Shown here: positions 9,653 through 18,942 of the stretch, in pieces | How the letters are laid out: each line of letters starts with the position of its first letter | Numbering within the stretch: the stretch's first letter is position 1 | Origin: Picocystis sp. L7 | Lineage: Eukaryota > Chlorophyta > Picocystophyceae > Picocystales > Picocystaceae | Assembly (NCBI GenBank): GCA_020975725.1 | Contig: QXJR01000029.1 | Span: 1-64,000 of the forward strand | Length of the DNA stretch: 64,000 nucleotides | Direction: 5' to 3' | Translations under genes and position numbers: made by a program | The notes under the pieces: generated by a model | The model's database searches: none | What the model was told of the DNA's origin: nothing | What the model saw: the letters and a program-made list of their open reading frames with translations, nothing else

Positions 9653-9935
9653 TATGATCACGATTTGAAAGTGAGCTGAAAAAAAAGGGGTCGAAACTAG
9701 CGTGGAAGGAAAGTTAGCTTCTATCTACAGCGCATACTCTTCTTGCTACCTCGAACGCATCCCCCTTTGTCGATAGCTGCGTACCTTTGGTAAGAATGAT
9801 TGGTTAGGGCGTGCACGGCCGTTTTCGAAGGTGCAAGTTTCCAAAGTGGACAATTCTGAGATGCTAGGGTTTCTCCTCTCTCACGCCCATAGATGCAAAG
9901 ACCTGCCACAGTACGGTACCCAGGGGCAGCTGTGC

Positions 9936-10771
9936 TCCCTTGGGGAGCCTCTGTCCCCTGGGGGCAGCCGTGTTCCCTCGGGGGCAGTTGTGTCCTTTGG
10001 GGGTCGACCCTGTCCCCTGGGGGCAGCCGTGTCCTCTGGGGGCAGCCGTGTTCCCTGGGGGCAGCCGTGTACCTTGGGGGCACCTGTGTTCCCTGGGGGT
10101 CGACCCTGTCCCCTGGGGGCAGCCGTGTACCCTGGGGGCAGCCGTGTTCCCTGGGGGCAACTGTGTCCCCTGGGGGCACTTGTGTTCCCTGGGGGTCGAT
10201 CCTGTCCCCTGGGGGCAGTCGTGTTCCCTGGGGGCAGTTGTGTCCTTTGGGGGTCGACCCTGTCCCCTGGGGGCAGCCGTGTACCCTGGGGGCAGCCGTG
10301 TTCCCTGGGGGCAACTGTGTCCCCTGGGGGCAGTTGTGCTCCCCGGGGGCAGCTGTGTCCTTTGGGGGTCGACCCTGTCCCCTGGGGGCAGCCGTGTTCC
10401 CTGGGGGCAGCTGTGTTCCCTGGGGGCAGCCGTGTTCCCTGGGGGCAGCCGTGTCCTCTGGGGGTCGATCCTGTCCCCTGGGGGCAGTCGTGTTCCCTGG
10501 GGGCAGTTGTGTCCTTTGGGGGTCGACCCTGTCCCCTGGGGGCAGCCGTGTTCCCTGGGGGCAGCCGGGTACCCTGGGGGCAGTCGGGTCCCCTGGGGGC
10601 AGCCGTGTACCTTGGGGGCACCTGTGTTCCCTGGGGGCAGCTGTGTCCTTTGGGGCTCGACCATGTTCCCTGGGGGCAACCGTGTCCCTGTGGGGTCGAC
10701 CCTGTCCCCTGGGGGCAGCCGTGTCCTCTGGGGGCAGCCGTGTTCCCTGGGGGCAGTCGTGTCCCGTGGGG
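9936..10771. repeat. 19/20-bp minisatellite, about 43 copies
   Basis: Units of the form CTGGGGGCAGCCGTGTTCC (19 bp) and CTGGGGGTCGACCCTGTCCC (20 bp) alternate irregularly. Third-type units read CTGGGGGCACCTGTGTTCC. Because 19 and 20 are mixed, no frame is maintained, although all frames happen to be open. The long Pro/Gly-rich open frames over it (up to 334 codons) are therefore artefacts. Confidence 0.94.
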
Positions 10772-11140
10772 ACTTTCTGATTTTCTGAAAAGGATCGAGA
10801 GTTGTCCTCAATACCAGGGCTCTCCCAAAGGCTAGAGCCGAAAGATCTCCTCGGGCTGGTCGTGGAATGGGAAGATCTACTATACCGCCCCTTGTAGATA
10901 GCAGAGATGTGCGTTGAGAGTAAACAGGAAGAATAGGGACCAGCCAGATTCTAAACCAGGTACATGCATCGGAAGCGGCACTTTCCGTGGATCACTCCTT
11001 CAACCATCTTGTCTAACCACGTCTCATATTTGTGGTATACGTTGAATTACTCTCTTGTTAATGTAACTCAACCGCCCTTCCCCGAAGGCTCGATCATGCA
11101 CAGACTGGTCGTGAATGTCTAGCAGGCCCACGTGACAATC
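10772..11140. other. No gene seen
   Basis: This is a spacer between two tandem arrays with no supported feature. Confidence 0.5.
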
Positions 11141-11920
11141 GCCTCGGTCCCTTGGCCGCTGGGAGGTCGTCCACCCGGAGGACCCTTTCCAATTGCGTCG
11201 TTTCGAGGAGAATGGATCCGAAACTCGGCAGACAGGCCTTTCGAAGCCTCCGGAGACAGGTGGAGGCCTCGTCCCGACCCTTCCTCCCATTCCGAGGCCG
11301 CGAAGGGACCTCCTGCTGCCCGACGACGCCTCGGTCCCTTGGCCGCTGGGAGGTCGTCCACCCGGAGGACCCCTTCCAATTGCGTCGTTTCGAGGAGAAT
11401 GGATCCGAAACTCGGCAGACAGGCCTTTCGAAGCCTCCGGAGACAGGTGGAGGCCTCGTCCCGACCCTTCCTTCCATTCCGAGGCCGCGAAGGGACCTCC
11501 TGTTGCCCGACGACGCCTCGGTCCCTTGGCCGCTGGGAGGTCGTCCACCCGGAGGACCCCTTCCAATTGCGTCGTTTCGAGGAGAATGGATCCGAAACTC
11601 GGCAGACAGGCCTTTCGAAGCCTCCGGAGACAGGTGGAGGCCTCGTCCCGACCCTTCCTCCCATTCCGAGGCCGCGAAGGGACCTCCTGTTGCCCGACGA
11701 CGCCTCGGTCCCTTGGCCGCTGGGAGGTCGTCCACCCGGAGGTCCCCTTCCAATTGCGTCGTTTCGAGGAGAATGGATCCGAAACTCGGCAGACAGGCCT
11801 TTCGAAGCCTCCGGAGACAGGTGGAGGCCTCGTCCCGACCCTTCCTTCCATTCCGAGGCCGCGAAGGGACCTCCTGCTGCCCGACGACGCCTCGGTCCCT
11901 TGGCCGCTGGGAGGTCGCGC
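11141..11920. repeat. 187-bp tandem array, four units plus a partial
   Basis: Units begin with GCCTCGGTCCCTTGG at 11141, 11328, 11515, 11702 and 11889, exactly 187 bp apart; the fifth is cut at about 11920. Units are nearly identical (TCCTCCCATT against TCCTTCCATT, one GGTCC for GGACC). All six frames are open, but 187 is not a multiple of 3, so the frame shifts between units and no protein is implied. Confidence 0.94.
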
Positions 11921-12639
11921 AGGAGGGAGAGGGTAGACAACGCTGAAAACCCTGGCAGTCAGGCGTCGGGATGATTGCGTCTTGGATCCTTTATCGTTCG
12001 TAGATTCAGGCATCGTGGGCGCCTAGAAGACTCGTCGGAGTGATTTTGGACGAATTGGTCGTGCGTCCGAAGGGGTCGGGGTTGTTCCGACAGCTCGTTC
12101 GCACAGTACCCGAGGGGTTCACGAAAGTAGGAATGCCCCCCCTTTTCTCTCTGTCTTCGTCTCATTCGCGCTCCTGAATACCCCCTTTGGTTCCTTCATC
12201 GTGATTGGTCCGAAGTCGGATGTCGTCCTCGGCGGGCATGGATACTTGCTCGGGATGTCCAATGGCAAATCTGCTACCCAAGGCATTTCCTTTACAGTCC
12301 CCGCTGAGTCGCCCCAAGTATCGGGATTCCTTGCTTCTGAACCCAAATCGAGGGACAGAGCTTGGGAGGACCGCGAACTTTTGCAGCCGAACAGGGGACG
12401 GGAATCCCGGGTCTTAGTGTCGGAATTACACATTCTTACCGTACCGAGTTTCGGGGGCTTCGATACGGCTCCTCTCAAACACGAGGAAGGTGTCCCGTGG
12501 GGGCAGTTTTGTCCCGTGGGGGCAGACCCCAATTCGACCCCTAATCCCTGTTTCGGCACGGGCATTTTGGGGTACCCATGAGTGAGTACCGTGCCATGTA
12601 CCATCTCCACTTGGACAATTAGAACATGCATTGACACGG
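11921..12639. other. No gene seen; two stray minisatellite units inside
   Basis: I see no supported coding frame. The stretch contains the orphan repeat units described separately at 12490-12528. Confidence 0.5.
12490..12528. repeat. Two orphan units of the 19/20-bp minisatellite
   Basis: GTCCCGTGGGGGCAGTTTT is followed directly by GTCCCGTGGGGGCAGACCC. Both match the 9936-10771 minisatellite unit, about 1.7 kb away from that array and beyond the 187-bp array. Confidence 0.75.
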
Positions 12640-12935
12640 CACTTGGAGCAGCAGCAGCAGCAGTGGTGGATGGATGGACTTGCTGGAGCAGCAGCAGCAG
12701 CAGTGGTGGATGGATGGACTTGCTGGAGCAGCAGGAGCAGCAACGGTGGATGGATGGACTTACTGGAGCTGCTGGAGCTGCTTGAGCAGCAGGGGTGGAT
12801 GGATGGATGGAGTTGCAGCAGCAGTAGCAGCAGTGGATGGATGGATGGATGGATAGAGCTGCAGCAGCAGCAGCAGCAAGAGTAGATGGATGGAGCTGCT
12901 GGAACAACAGCAGTGGCAAGAGTGGATGGATTGTG
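12640..12935. repeat. CAG / GGATGGAT compound satellite
   Basis: Blocks of (AGC)n alternate with GTGGATGGATGGA, with several higher-order units of about 48 bp (TGGATGGATGGACTTGCTGG + AGCAGCAGCAGC). It is a microsatellite-rich tract. The Gln/Trp-Met-Asp or Ser/Pro-rich translations are low complexity and are not called as genes. Confidence 0.88.
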
Positions 12936-13183
12936 TTGTAGGGGCAACGTCTCTGTTGCGGAATATAAGCGGGACCATAAGCCTCGTTCACGCACGGTGA
13001 ACGAGGCCATTGTTATTCAATAATCAACTCTCGTATTCAAATTTTATTTTTTCTTACCGTCTTCTCGTTCGCTCGAATGACCGTGACGCAATTGCCTGAC
13101 TTCGTGAACACGAGAGTGTTGGGACGATTCTTGCAAACTCGAGCAAGGAAGGCACAACAGTACAAGTTCATTACACGTTCGTT

Positions 13184-14047
13184 TCAATTGTCGACGTCTG
13201 CAACTATTTCATCGCTAACGGATGAAGCCTCAAGAGCGTCCTTCGACCTAGAGGTGTTCACATTTCGCATCTTCATGCGATGGGCCGCCACGGCTGCGTC
13301 CACAAAAGCGTCCTCGGATCCTAGGTGCTCGCCTAGCATGGGGTGGTTGGCGTGCAGTTGCACCTTCGTCAACCACTTCATCCTCGCGCTTCGTTCGATG
13401 AACGATTCCATTGCGACTGCAGCGAAGTCCTCCGCGGCTTCGAGCTTCACGGCGAATTCCGTGCCACTCCCTCGCCGTCCGGTCCGTCCTCCACTACTCC
13501 CGCTTCCTCCAGATCGCCGCGGTTTTTTCGCATGCCTCTCCATCGACCGCTTTAGCGCATCCTTCGCATAGCCATCCAGCCGCGCCAGCTTCGAAGCCTT
13601 CCCTTCCTTCTCGGTCGCGCGCTCAGTGTCCACGTGTTCCTAGAGATCCAGCAAGTGTTGTGCACCGGCCTCGAGGTCAGTGTGCATTCGAGCCCCTCCG
13701 AGACCGGTGGCAGCGAGGGCCTCGCGATTTAGCTCCTTCTGCCTGCGCATGAGGTCCTTCACCTGCCTCCGCACAACCGGTATCGAGAGGTCGAGTCCAT
13801 CGAAAAGGCCATCCCCACGAATGCTTAATGCTCGAATGAGGCTCGTCCATGCGGCATTCACCTCCTTGTGGGTACGCTTGCCAATCGGGGAGCACTCATC
13901 CAAGTAGATCTGATTGACGAGCGCCATTTTGTGCGCTTCCTTCCAAACGTTCCGGTTCTTCTTCTACGACGCAACGACGAGCTCCTCATTCGCGTCCGCA
14001 TTGATGTTGATTTCCGCCAAAGGATGGCTCGCTGCCCTGGCGTCCAT
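13184..14047 (-). pseudogene. Harbinger second ORF (Myb/SANT-like), in-frame stops
   Basis: A single frame runs from an ATG at 14047 to 13184 (288 codons), interrupted only by TAG at 13964-13966 and TAG at 13640-13642. The peptide includes NRNVWKEAHKMALVNQIYLD and THKEVNAAWTSLIRAL, a tryptophan-spaced helical pattern like the Myb/SANT or MADF proteins that accompany Harbinger transposases and help them bind DNA or enter the nucleus. The C-terminal part is basic and Gly/Ser-rich (KKPRRSGGSGSSGGRTG). No frameshift is needed across 864 bp. Whether it binds DNA is inferred from family habit; the fold assignment is tentative. Confidence 0.5.
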
Positions 14048-14255
14048 CTTGCGCTCGGTTCAAACGTCGTCGACCCGCTCAAGCAATCCTGCTTCCTCTT
14101 CGAGCCATGGCTTGCAGCATAATTGGATGTGCAAGTATAATTGCTCCATTTCGATAGGATGCCATGTGCCTATGGAAACGAAGAGGCCGACCTTTCGCGC
14201 CAAAACCAGACCATCCTTAGTTTCCCTATTAATTGCCCGAATCCTTGCAATCGTC

Positions 14256-14398
14256 GTAGAGGAAGGGGTCCCCTATCATCGCACTCTTTTCCGGGGAGAA
14301 AATCCGAATACTTGTTTGGGGCCGAAAGTATTTTTTTCGGTAAGGGAGTCCAAAACCGATGCGAAAAAAATATTTTACCAAATCCGAATACCTCTAAT
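14256..14398 (-). repeat. Harbinger-type leader, inner copy
   Basis: Read on the minus strand this begins ATTAGAGGTATTCGG and contains a T run with CGCATCGGTTTTGG, ending in GGGGACCCCTTCCTC. It resembles the leader of the transposase gene at 15895-16160 and lies upstream of the second ORF. It could be an element terminus. Confidence 0.5.
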
Positions 14399-14459
14399 AC
14401 AAAATTATTACAAGGCAGATTGTTGGCAACTCAGTGGATTTAGGTACCATGCATGAATG

Positions 14460-14650
14460 TATGGCACCTGCTTCTTCTTCATGTTGCCGTTGCTGGATGG
14501 TTGCTACACCGCTGGATGGTCACTGATGGATGGTCACTGTTGGATGGTCAATGCATTGCTGGATGGTTGCCGCTGCTGAATGGTTACCGTTGTTGGATGG
14601 TCGCTGCACTACTGGATGGGCACTGCATTGCTGGATGGTCAATGGTCAAC
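14460..14650. repeat. CTGGATGGT minisatellite
   Basis: About ten copies of a degenerate GCTGGATGGTCACTG-type unit of 15-27 bp lie between the transposase pseudogene and the inner leader. They have no coding meaning. Confidence 0.8.
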
Positions 14651-14671
14651 TTCAACCGCAATCGTGTCCTG

Positions 14672-15841
14672 TTACTGTGCATCTCCCACCGAGTACATAT
14701 TTCTGTACTCCTGCATAGTCGGAGGTGTTGTGTTGAAGTAATTGTTCACAACACCGCTGTAACGACACGTATGAAAGTTAGTCAGTAAAGCTGCTGCCCA
14801 ATCTTCCTTACTGGTTGCACGGGAGCTTGTCATCTTCCTTGTGACGTCCGTTACGAACGGCCACAAATTGCCGATCTTTCCAAAGACCCATTCAACACAT
14901 TCCCTGTACTGGGGCTTGGCGGTAGCGTACTCTGCCATGGCAGGTGTCGTGTTTGGTCGTTTCGGTGCACGGAGGAGGACCTCACTCGCTGGAAAGGCTG
15001 CATCTCCATACAAGCACACCTGCTGTCCAATTCGTTCGCAAATAGCACGCAATCAAAGCACAAGCTCAGAATCAACCAGCATCTGCGGATCGTTCGTACG
15101 ACCTGCAGATGGTCCAAACCAATCGCCGATCATGAAGTTTGGAAGGACAACACACTGGTATTTTACCTTGTGCGACCGCTTCCATCCATTGTACATGCTC
15201 TCCTATCCCACCACTAAACGGCAGATGGTGAATATGGTGCCGTTGATGAAGCCCACACAATGAGCTTCGAGGCACTCGCAGCGCGCTAAGTCGTCCGCAA
15301 ACGATGGGAGTTGAGCCTCCCACATTTCCAATCGCATCGCACGTTGCGCATGTTCGTACACGTGGTCCAGCATCACGTTGTACATCTCCAATATTGCCGG
15401 CGTAGGCCAACCGAAAATCTGCGCGAGCTCCATGTTGCGCTCGCGCCCAACCAACCGACGAAGGAGGAGGAGGAACGCCTCTTCGCCGCCAAACCACCTC
15501 TTGCATAGCGACCGCAGCACCTCTAGGACATGCAGCAACCCTCGCAGCTCGGAAATCGCCTCTCGATCGAACCGGAACCACGACCGCAATTCGTCGTCCG
15601 TAAAGGAGTCCACTGTGCGCGCCGTCGAAGCAAGAGAGCATTGCGGACTCCACCAGCCCATCATTTCTCGCAGTAACGCGTCACACTCCGTCGCGATGGC
15701 GTCGAACGCAGCTGCGAACGCGAGACCAAGGCTAGGCGACTGACGCGTCACGACGACGGCCAAGGCGCGCATCCTCGCGATCTCCACCCGCATTCGCCTC
15801 AGTTGCATGATCTTGAAGATCCTGCCTTTGCGCTGCGGCAT
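14672..15841 (-). pseudogene. PIF/Harbinger transposase, copy 1, in-frame stops
   Basis: One frame of 390 codons from an ATG at 15841, broken only by TAG at 15203-15205 and TGA at 15053-15055. The N-terminal half is helical (HTH-type region). The DDE core follows: GFINGTIFTICR (first catalytic Asp replaced by Asn), YNGWKRSHKVKYQCVVLPNF and MIGDWFGPSAGRTNDPQML (second Asp), CLYGDAAFPASEVLL, and YRECVEWVFGKIGNLWPF (the Glu). This order matches the DDE_Tnp_4 / HARBI1 family of cut-and-paste transposases. The copy is inactive because of the stops and the Asp-to-Asn change. A second copy of the same family is at 18943-20130. Confidence 0.85.
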
Positions 15842-15894
15842 GGTGCTCCTCTCCTCCCTCTTTCCCGCATTCTTGTCCCGGCTTTGCTACCGCC

Positions 15895-16160
15895 GAGGAA
15901 GGGGTCCCATCATGGCCGAGGCCACGAAGGGAATATTTTCCTCAAAGCATGTGTCCAAATCGCTCCATAATGACCGATGGAATGTCCTGCTCGTTTCGTT
16001 ACTCTTTCGCATACCCGTAGAGGATCCCCGAAAATAGAACCACTATTCGCGGCGAAAACGGACCGTATTTTATTTTCCTGTCGGGAAACCCGGGTCAACA
16101 GTCAAAAAATTACGTAATGCAAAACCGGAAGTTTTTTTTGGGGGGCTTGCCGAATGCCTC
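15895..16160 (-). repeat. Harbinger-type leader, outer copy
   Basis: Minus strand: TTAGAGGCATTCGGCAAGCC, then an A-rich tract, CTTCCGGTTTTGCATTACG, and GGGACCCCTTCCTC close to the transposase ATG. It is the probable 5' terminal region of the element and is the counterpart of the copy at 14256-14398. Confidence 0.5.
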
Positions 16161-17086
16161 TAAGAAGAGGATAAATCGTTCCCATAAGTGCATGTAGCGC
16201 TCAGGAAAATGAACAGCCTTAGATGTAAGGGAGACCAACCAAGCAGGTAGTAAACATGTGCTTGCAAGCAGGAGATTCAGAATTTTGGAAGTGTATTTCG
16301 CACTTTATCAAGGTCCCTCCTTCACCATGGTGCCTCTGTCATCCCAGCGGCCAGAGCCGAGCCATGCAATCACCCTCCTTGTATTTGTCAGGTTGCCTTG
16401 GGATATTGGACGTTTTTGCTTGAACTGACTCGTAGGACAGACTATGGGGTGAAAGACTGAGGGCAGCATCGTTTAGCACCGGCATCTTGCACATCCAGAG
16501 CAGGGTGCCGTAAGGATCCTATCTAGCTACACAACATTGTTGTCATCCCACCTTCTTAAGTTCCCGTGTTAGCCGCCGGCCGCGTCAAAGAAGCACCATT
16601 CGGTCCTTACTCGATTGATACCGGTGTGGTGGATTCTCGAGTCCTTTGTGGAGGCCTCAATGCATGCCCGGAGAAGTTGCCGGCTCTCCCTGTGATTGTA
16701 GGCATGGGTGACCGAGTGAAGGCTACTTGCATGATCAAAGGTGGACCCCTGATAGGTCACATGACCAGTTTTCGACACCCCCACTTGTACTCTTCTGCCT
16801 GCACTCGTTCGCATGAACTTCCACTTTGTGTACGGGACGGTGTCGAGATTTGTATTTCTCCTTGGGCTAAGCGATGGGAACTGCGAGTATTGTGTCTTTG
16901 CAGAGAAACGTGACACTTGATTTTCATTTGTCCATGCTGCCTCACCTGAGCAGACCGAAAGCGGAAGGTGAGTTTGAGTCTCTATGCAGGCATAAAATCT
17001 TCTTCCTGATTCATACTCCCTCTAGCTGGAGAGGTACTGCAGAGGCTGCGGAAGTATGCATTTGCTGGTACCCCTGTTTGCTTGTC
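16161..17086. other. No gene seen
   Basis: Two opposed open frames of 115 codons at 16566-16916 overlap each other, and neither shows a recognisable motif. I call nothing here. Confidence 0.45.
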
Positions 17087-18430
17087 TCAAGCAGAAGCAC
17101 AGAATTTTCCCCAACTAGGCTGCTGAGCTGCTTGACCTTCGAAACCAGAACCATTGTCAAACTTAAATGGCTCACTATGAATCTTTTCCACACACCATCC
17201 TGATATGTCTTGGTTAAAGCTTAGAGCTATATCGAACATTCTGAACATATTTTTCACTTGGCTGGTGTTCCAGTTGCCGATGTCTTGGTTGAAGCCAAAG
17301 GCCAAAGTAAACATGCGACTCATGGAGGTCACTTGACTGGTGTCCCAATTGCCAATGTCTTGGTTGAAGTGTGTGGTTTCTTCAAACATGCTTGTCATGT
17401 CGGTCACTTGGCTGGTGTCCCAGCTGCCGATGTCTTGGTCAAAATCCTTGCTATGACGAAAAAACTCTTCCATGTTCGTGATCCCGCTCGTGCAACTACG
17501 ACGAATTCGCTCGTCACTCGGGTCCTCAGAGATGAGGGCAGTCAATTCCTCCCAATTGCGTTTGGTGTATTCTGTGCCGTGTACGAATCCACTTGATCCT
17601 ACAGCCGCTTCTGGGCACATGACCGTGACTCCGTTCGGAGCAAGGTAGAACAGCGAATTCAGTGGCTTCGGAAACGCTGAATTGGGACCTGCTCCATCCA
17701 GGTAGGTCGACGTCACTGTCGAGGTGATGCTGTCCCCTGGACCCGATTCCAACTTGCGCCCTTCCTTCGCGGTCCCGTTGGAAAGGAGGAAGCCAGATCG
17801 GGCCAACAGATCGCCCACCGAGTCTGTGAAGGAATACCCCTGCGCCGTGAGCGTGACCCCACCCACTTGACTGAACACGATGCTCAATTTCTTCTGCTCC
17901 CCTTCCTGGTACCGCAAGTAGCCTGCCACGTCAAAGCTGGCATGACTGCCCGTCACTGAGCGAAAGCTGAGTCGTTCTGCTTGTTGCAAAACTGCGTCCT
18001 CCAGGTCCAGGTTGAGGGGATAGTCGTGGCTGGCGATCCCCGTGTGCACGAGCTGTCCGTTCCCTTTGTCGGTCAGCATGACCGTTCCGTCATCGGAGCT
18101 GGTTTCGGTGTCCTTCACTTTCACCAGGAGCGCCCACACCGTCCCCACGATGGCGGCCACCTGGATCAGCGCAAAGACGCACAGGGCCAGGATGACCTTC
18201 ATGGCGATCCCGTACTGTCGCTTGGATTCCCGGTACATCCGCACGCTTTCGACGATTTCGGAGACGGACAGGGTCCCGCTCTGATCCACGTCCAGCACCT
18301 CCAGTTCTTCCGCCAGTGACGCGGGGAGATCCGCCATCCGGATGGACCGCACGTGTTTGCGGTTCTTCTTGTCCGCGGCATCTCCCTCCACGTCCGCATC
18401 TGGCTCCAGCTTGTCGGTGCCATCTTGCAT
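17087..18430 (-). CDS. Type II membrane protein: EF-hand, TM, DUF285 ectodomain
   Basis: 447 residues from an ATG at 18430; the frame is open upstream only from a TTG. Residues 1-40 are cytosolic and charged. Residues 47-58 form a canonical EF-hand loop (DVDQSGTLSVSE: Asp1, Asp3, Ser5, Thr7, Ser9, Glu12). One membrane helix spans about 74-104 (VILALCVFALIQVAAIVGTV). The outside part has a beta-type domain, then a conserved Cys module (YLAPNGVTVMCPEAAVGSSG to SCTSGITNM), then three DUF285 repeats (FNQDIGNWDTSQVTSM type) and a closing FNQDISGWCVEKI plus WGKFC. DUF285 repeats occur in BspA-like surface proteins of bacteria and protists. The inferred role is a surface protein with a calcium-sensing cytosolic foot. 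The same foot and anchor occur in the gene at 31682-34264, and the ectodomain module in those at 25724 and 37343. It is divergent from a Harbinger relic. Confidence 0.85.
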   Translation of the reverse strand: MQDGTDKLEPDADVEGDAADKKNRKHVRSIRMADLPASLAEELEVLDVDQSGTLSVSEIVESVRMYRESKRQYGIAMKVILALCVFALIQVAAIVGTVWALLVKVKDTETSSDDGTVMLTDKGNGQLVHTGIASHDYPLNLDLEDAVLQQAERLSFRSVTGSHASFDVAGYLRYQEGEQKKLSIVFSQVGGVTLTAQGYSFTDSVGDLLARSGFLLSNGTAKEGRKLESGPGDSITSTVTSTYLDGAGPNSAFPKPLNSLFYLAPNGVTVMCPEAAVGSSGFVHGTEYTKRNWEELTALISEDPSDERIRRSCTSGITNMEEFFRHSKDFDQDIGSWDTSQVTDMTSMFEETTHFNQDIGNWDTSQVTSMSRMFTLAFGFNQDIGNWNTSQVKNMFRMFDIALSFNQDISGWCVEKIHSEPFKFDNGSGFEGQAAQQPSWGKFCASA

Positions 18431-18637
18431 CCTCCTGCTTGGTTCACCTTCGCTACGACGAGGATCGGTGGGATCCCTGCACACGTGTGATCGTCCCACC
18501 TTCGTCTGTTCCTTACTGCCCGGTTCCAGGTTGGGGTCATTCGTTTCGGTCGATGGGCTGAGCAAGAAGGATCGATTGCTCAGCGAGGAAAGAGTTCCTA
18601 CAACGGGGGACGGGAGCGTCCCGAGAGGAGTTTAGAG

Positions 18638-18859
18638 TTTGGGGAAAGGCACAATATTCGGGCAAGAGGGAGTTTATTCTTGGGGGTTGAGGACTTCGGG
18701 TTTCCCTTTTTCGATTTTGGGGAAAGTGAAGGATCCGTACCTTTCCCCTTTTCCATGCTGGGTACTTCACCGACTGTAAAAATGGGGCGGTTTTCGTCAG
18801 GGGGTCGATAGCGAATATTATTTGATTCGCTATCTGTCGTGGAGGAGTTTTGGGGAAAG
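18638..18859. promoter_or_regulatory. Three TTTGGGGAAAG motifs upstream of the EF-hand/DUF285 gene
   Basis: The same 11-mer occurs at 18638-18648, 18716-18726 and 18849-18859, between 208 and 430 bases upstream of the ATG at 18430. Repeated short motifs in an upstream region suggest transcription-factor sites, but they could also be part of the adjacent Harbinger copy's leader. Confidence 0.4.
18807..18834. repeat. Inverted repeat with perfect 10-bp arms
   Basis: GATAGCGAAT at 18807-18816 and ATTCGCTATC at 18825-18834 are separated by 8 bases. It lies between the EF-hand/DUF285 gene and the Harbinger copy 2 transposase. It could be an operator, a hairpin, or an element end. Confidence 0.6.
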
Positions 18860-18942
18860 CAAACCTCGTTTCTCCACGCTCGGTGCACTTCAGGCCGTCA
18901 AAGAGGTACAAGGTCCGAGATTCCGCGGGAACGGAGGAAGCC

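Larger units (their letters stand above)
13184..16160 (-). mobile_element. Decayed PIF/Harbinger-type element(s), copy 1
   Basis: This region holds a DDE_Tnp_4-type transposase pseudogene and, downstream on the same strand, a second ORF pseudogene. That two-gene layout is typical of PIF/Harbinger elements. Each ORF is preceded by a similar leader: TTAGAGG(T/C)ATTCGG read on the minus strand near 14398 and near 16160, a T-rich stretch with CGGTTTTG, and GGGACCCCTTCCTC just before the gene. The two ORFs may be one composite element or two related elements in tandem. I could not find a matching inverted terminus on the low-coordinate side, so the outer boundaries are provisional. Confidence 0.7.

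Noticed and set aside
9721-10835. Pro/Gly-rich proteins of up to 334 residues
   Set aside because: They come from the 19/20-bp minisatellite, whose mixed unit length prevents any conserved reading frame.
11024-12013. Several 219-329 residue Arg-rich proteins
   Set aside because: The 187-bp unit shifts frame between copies, and all six frames are open for the same reason.
16566-16916. Two opposed 115-codon frames
   Set aside because: Mutual antisense overlap without motifs; one cannot be preferred over the other.
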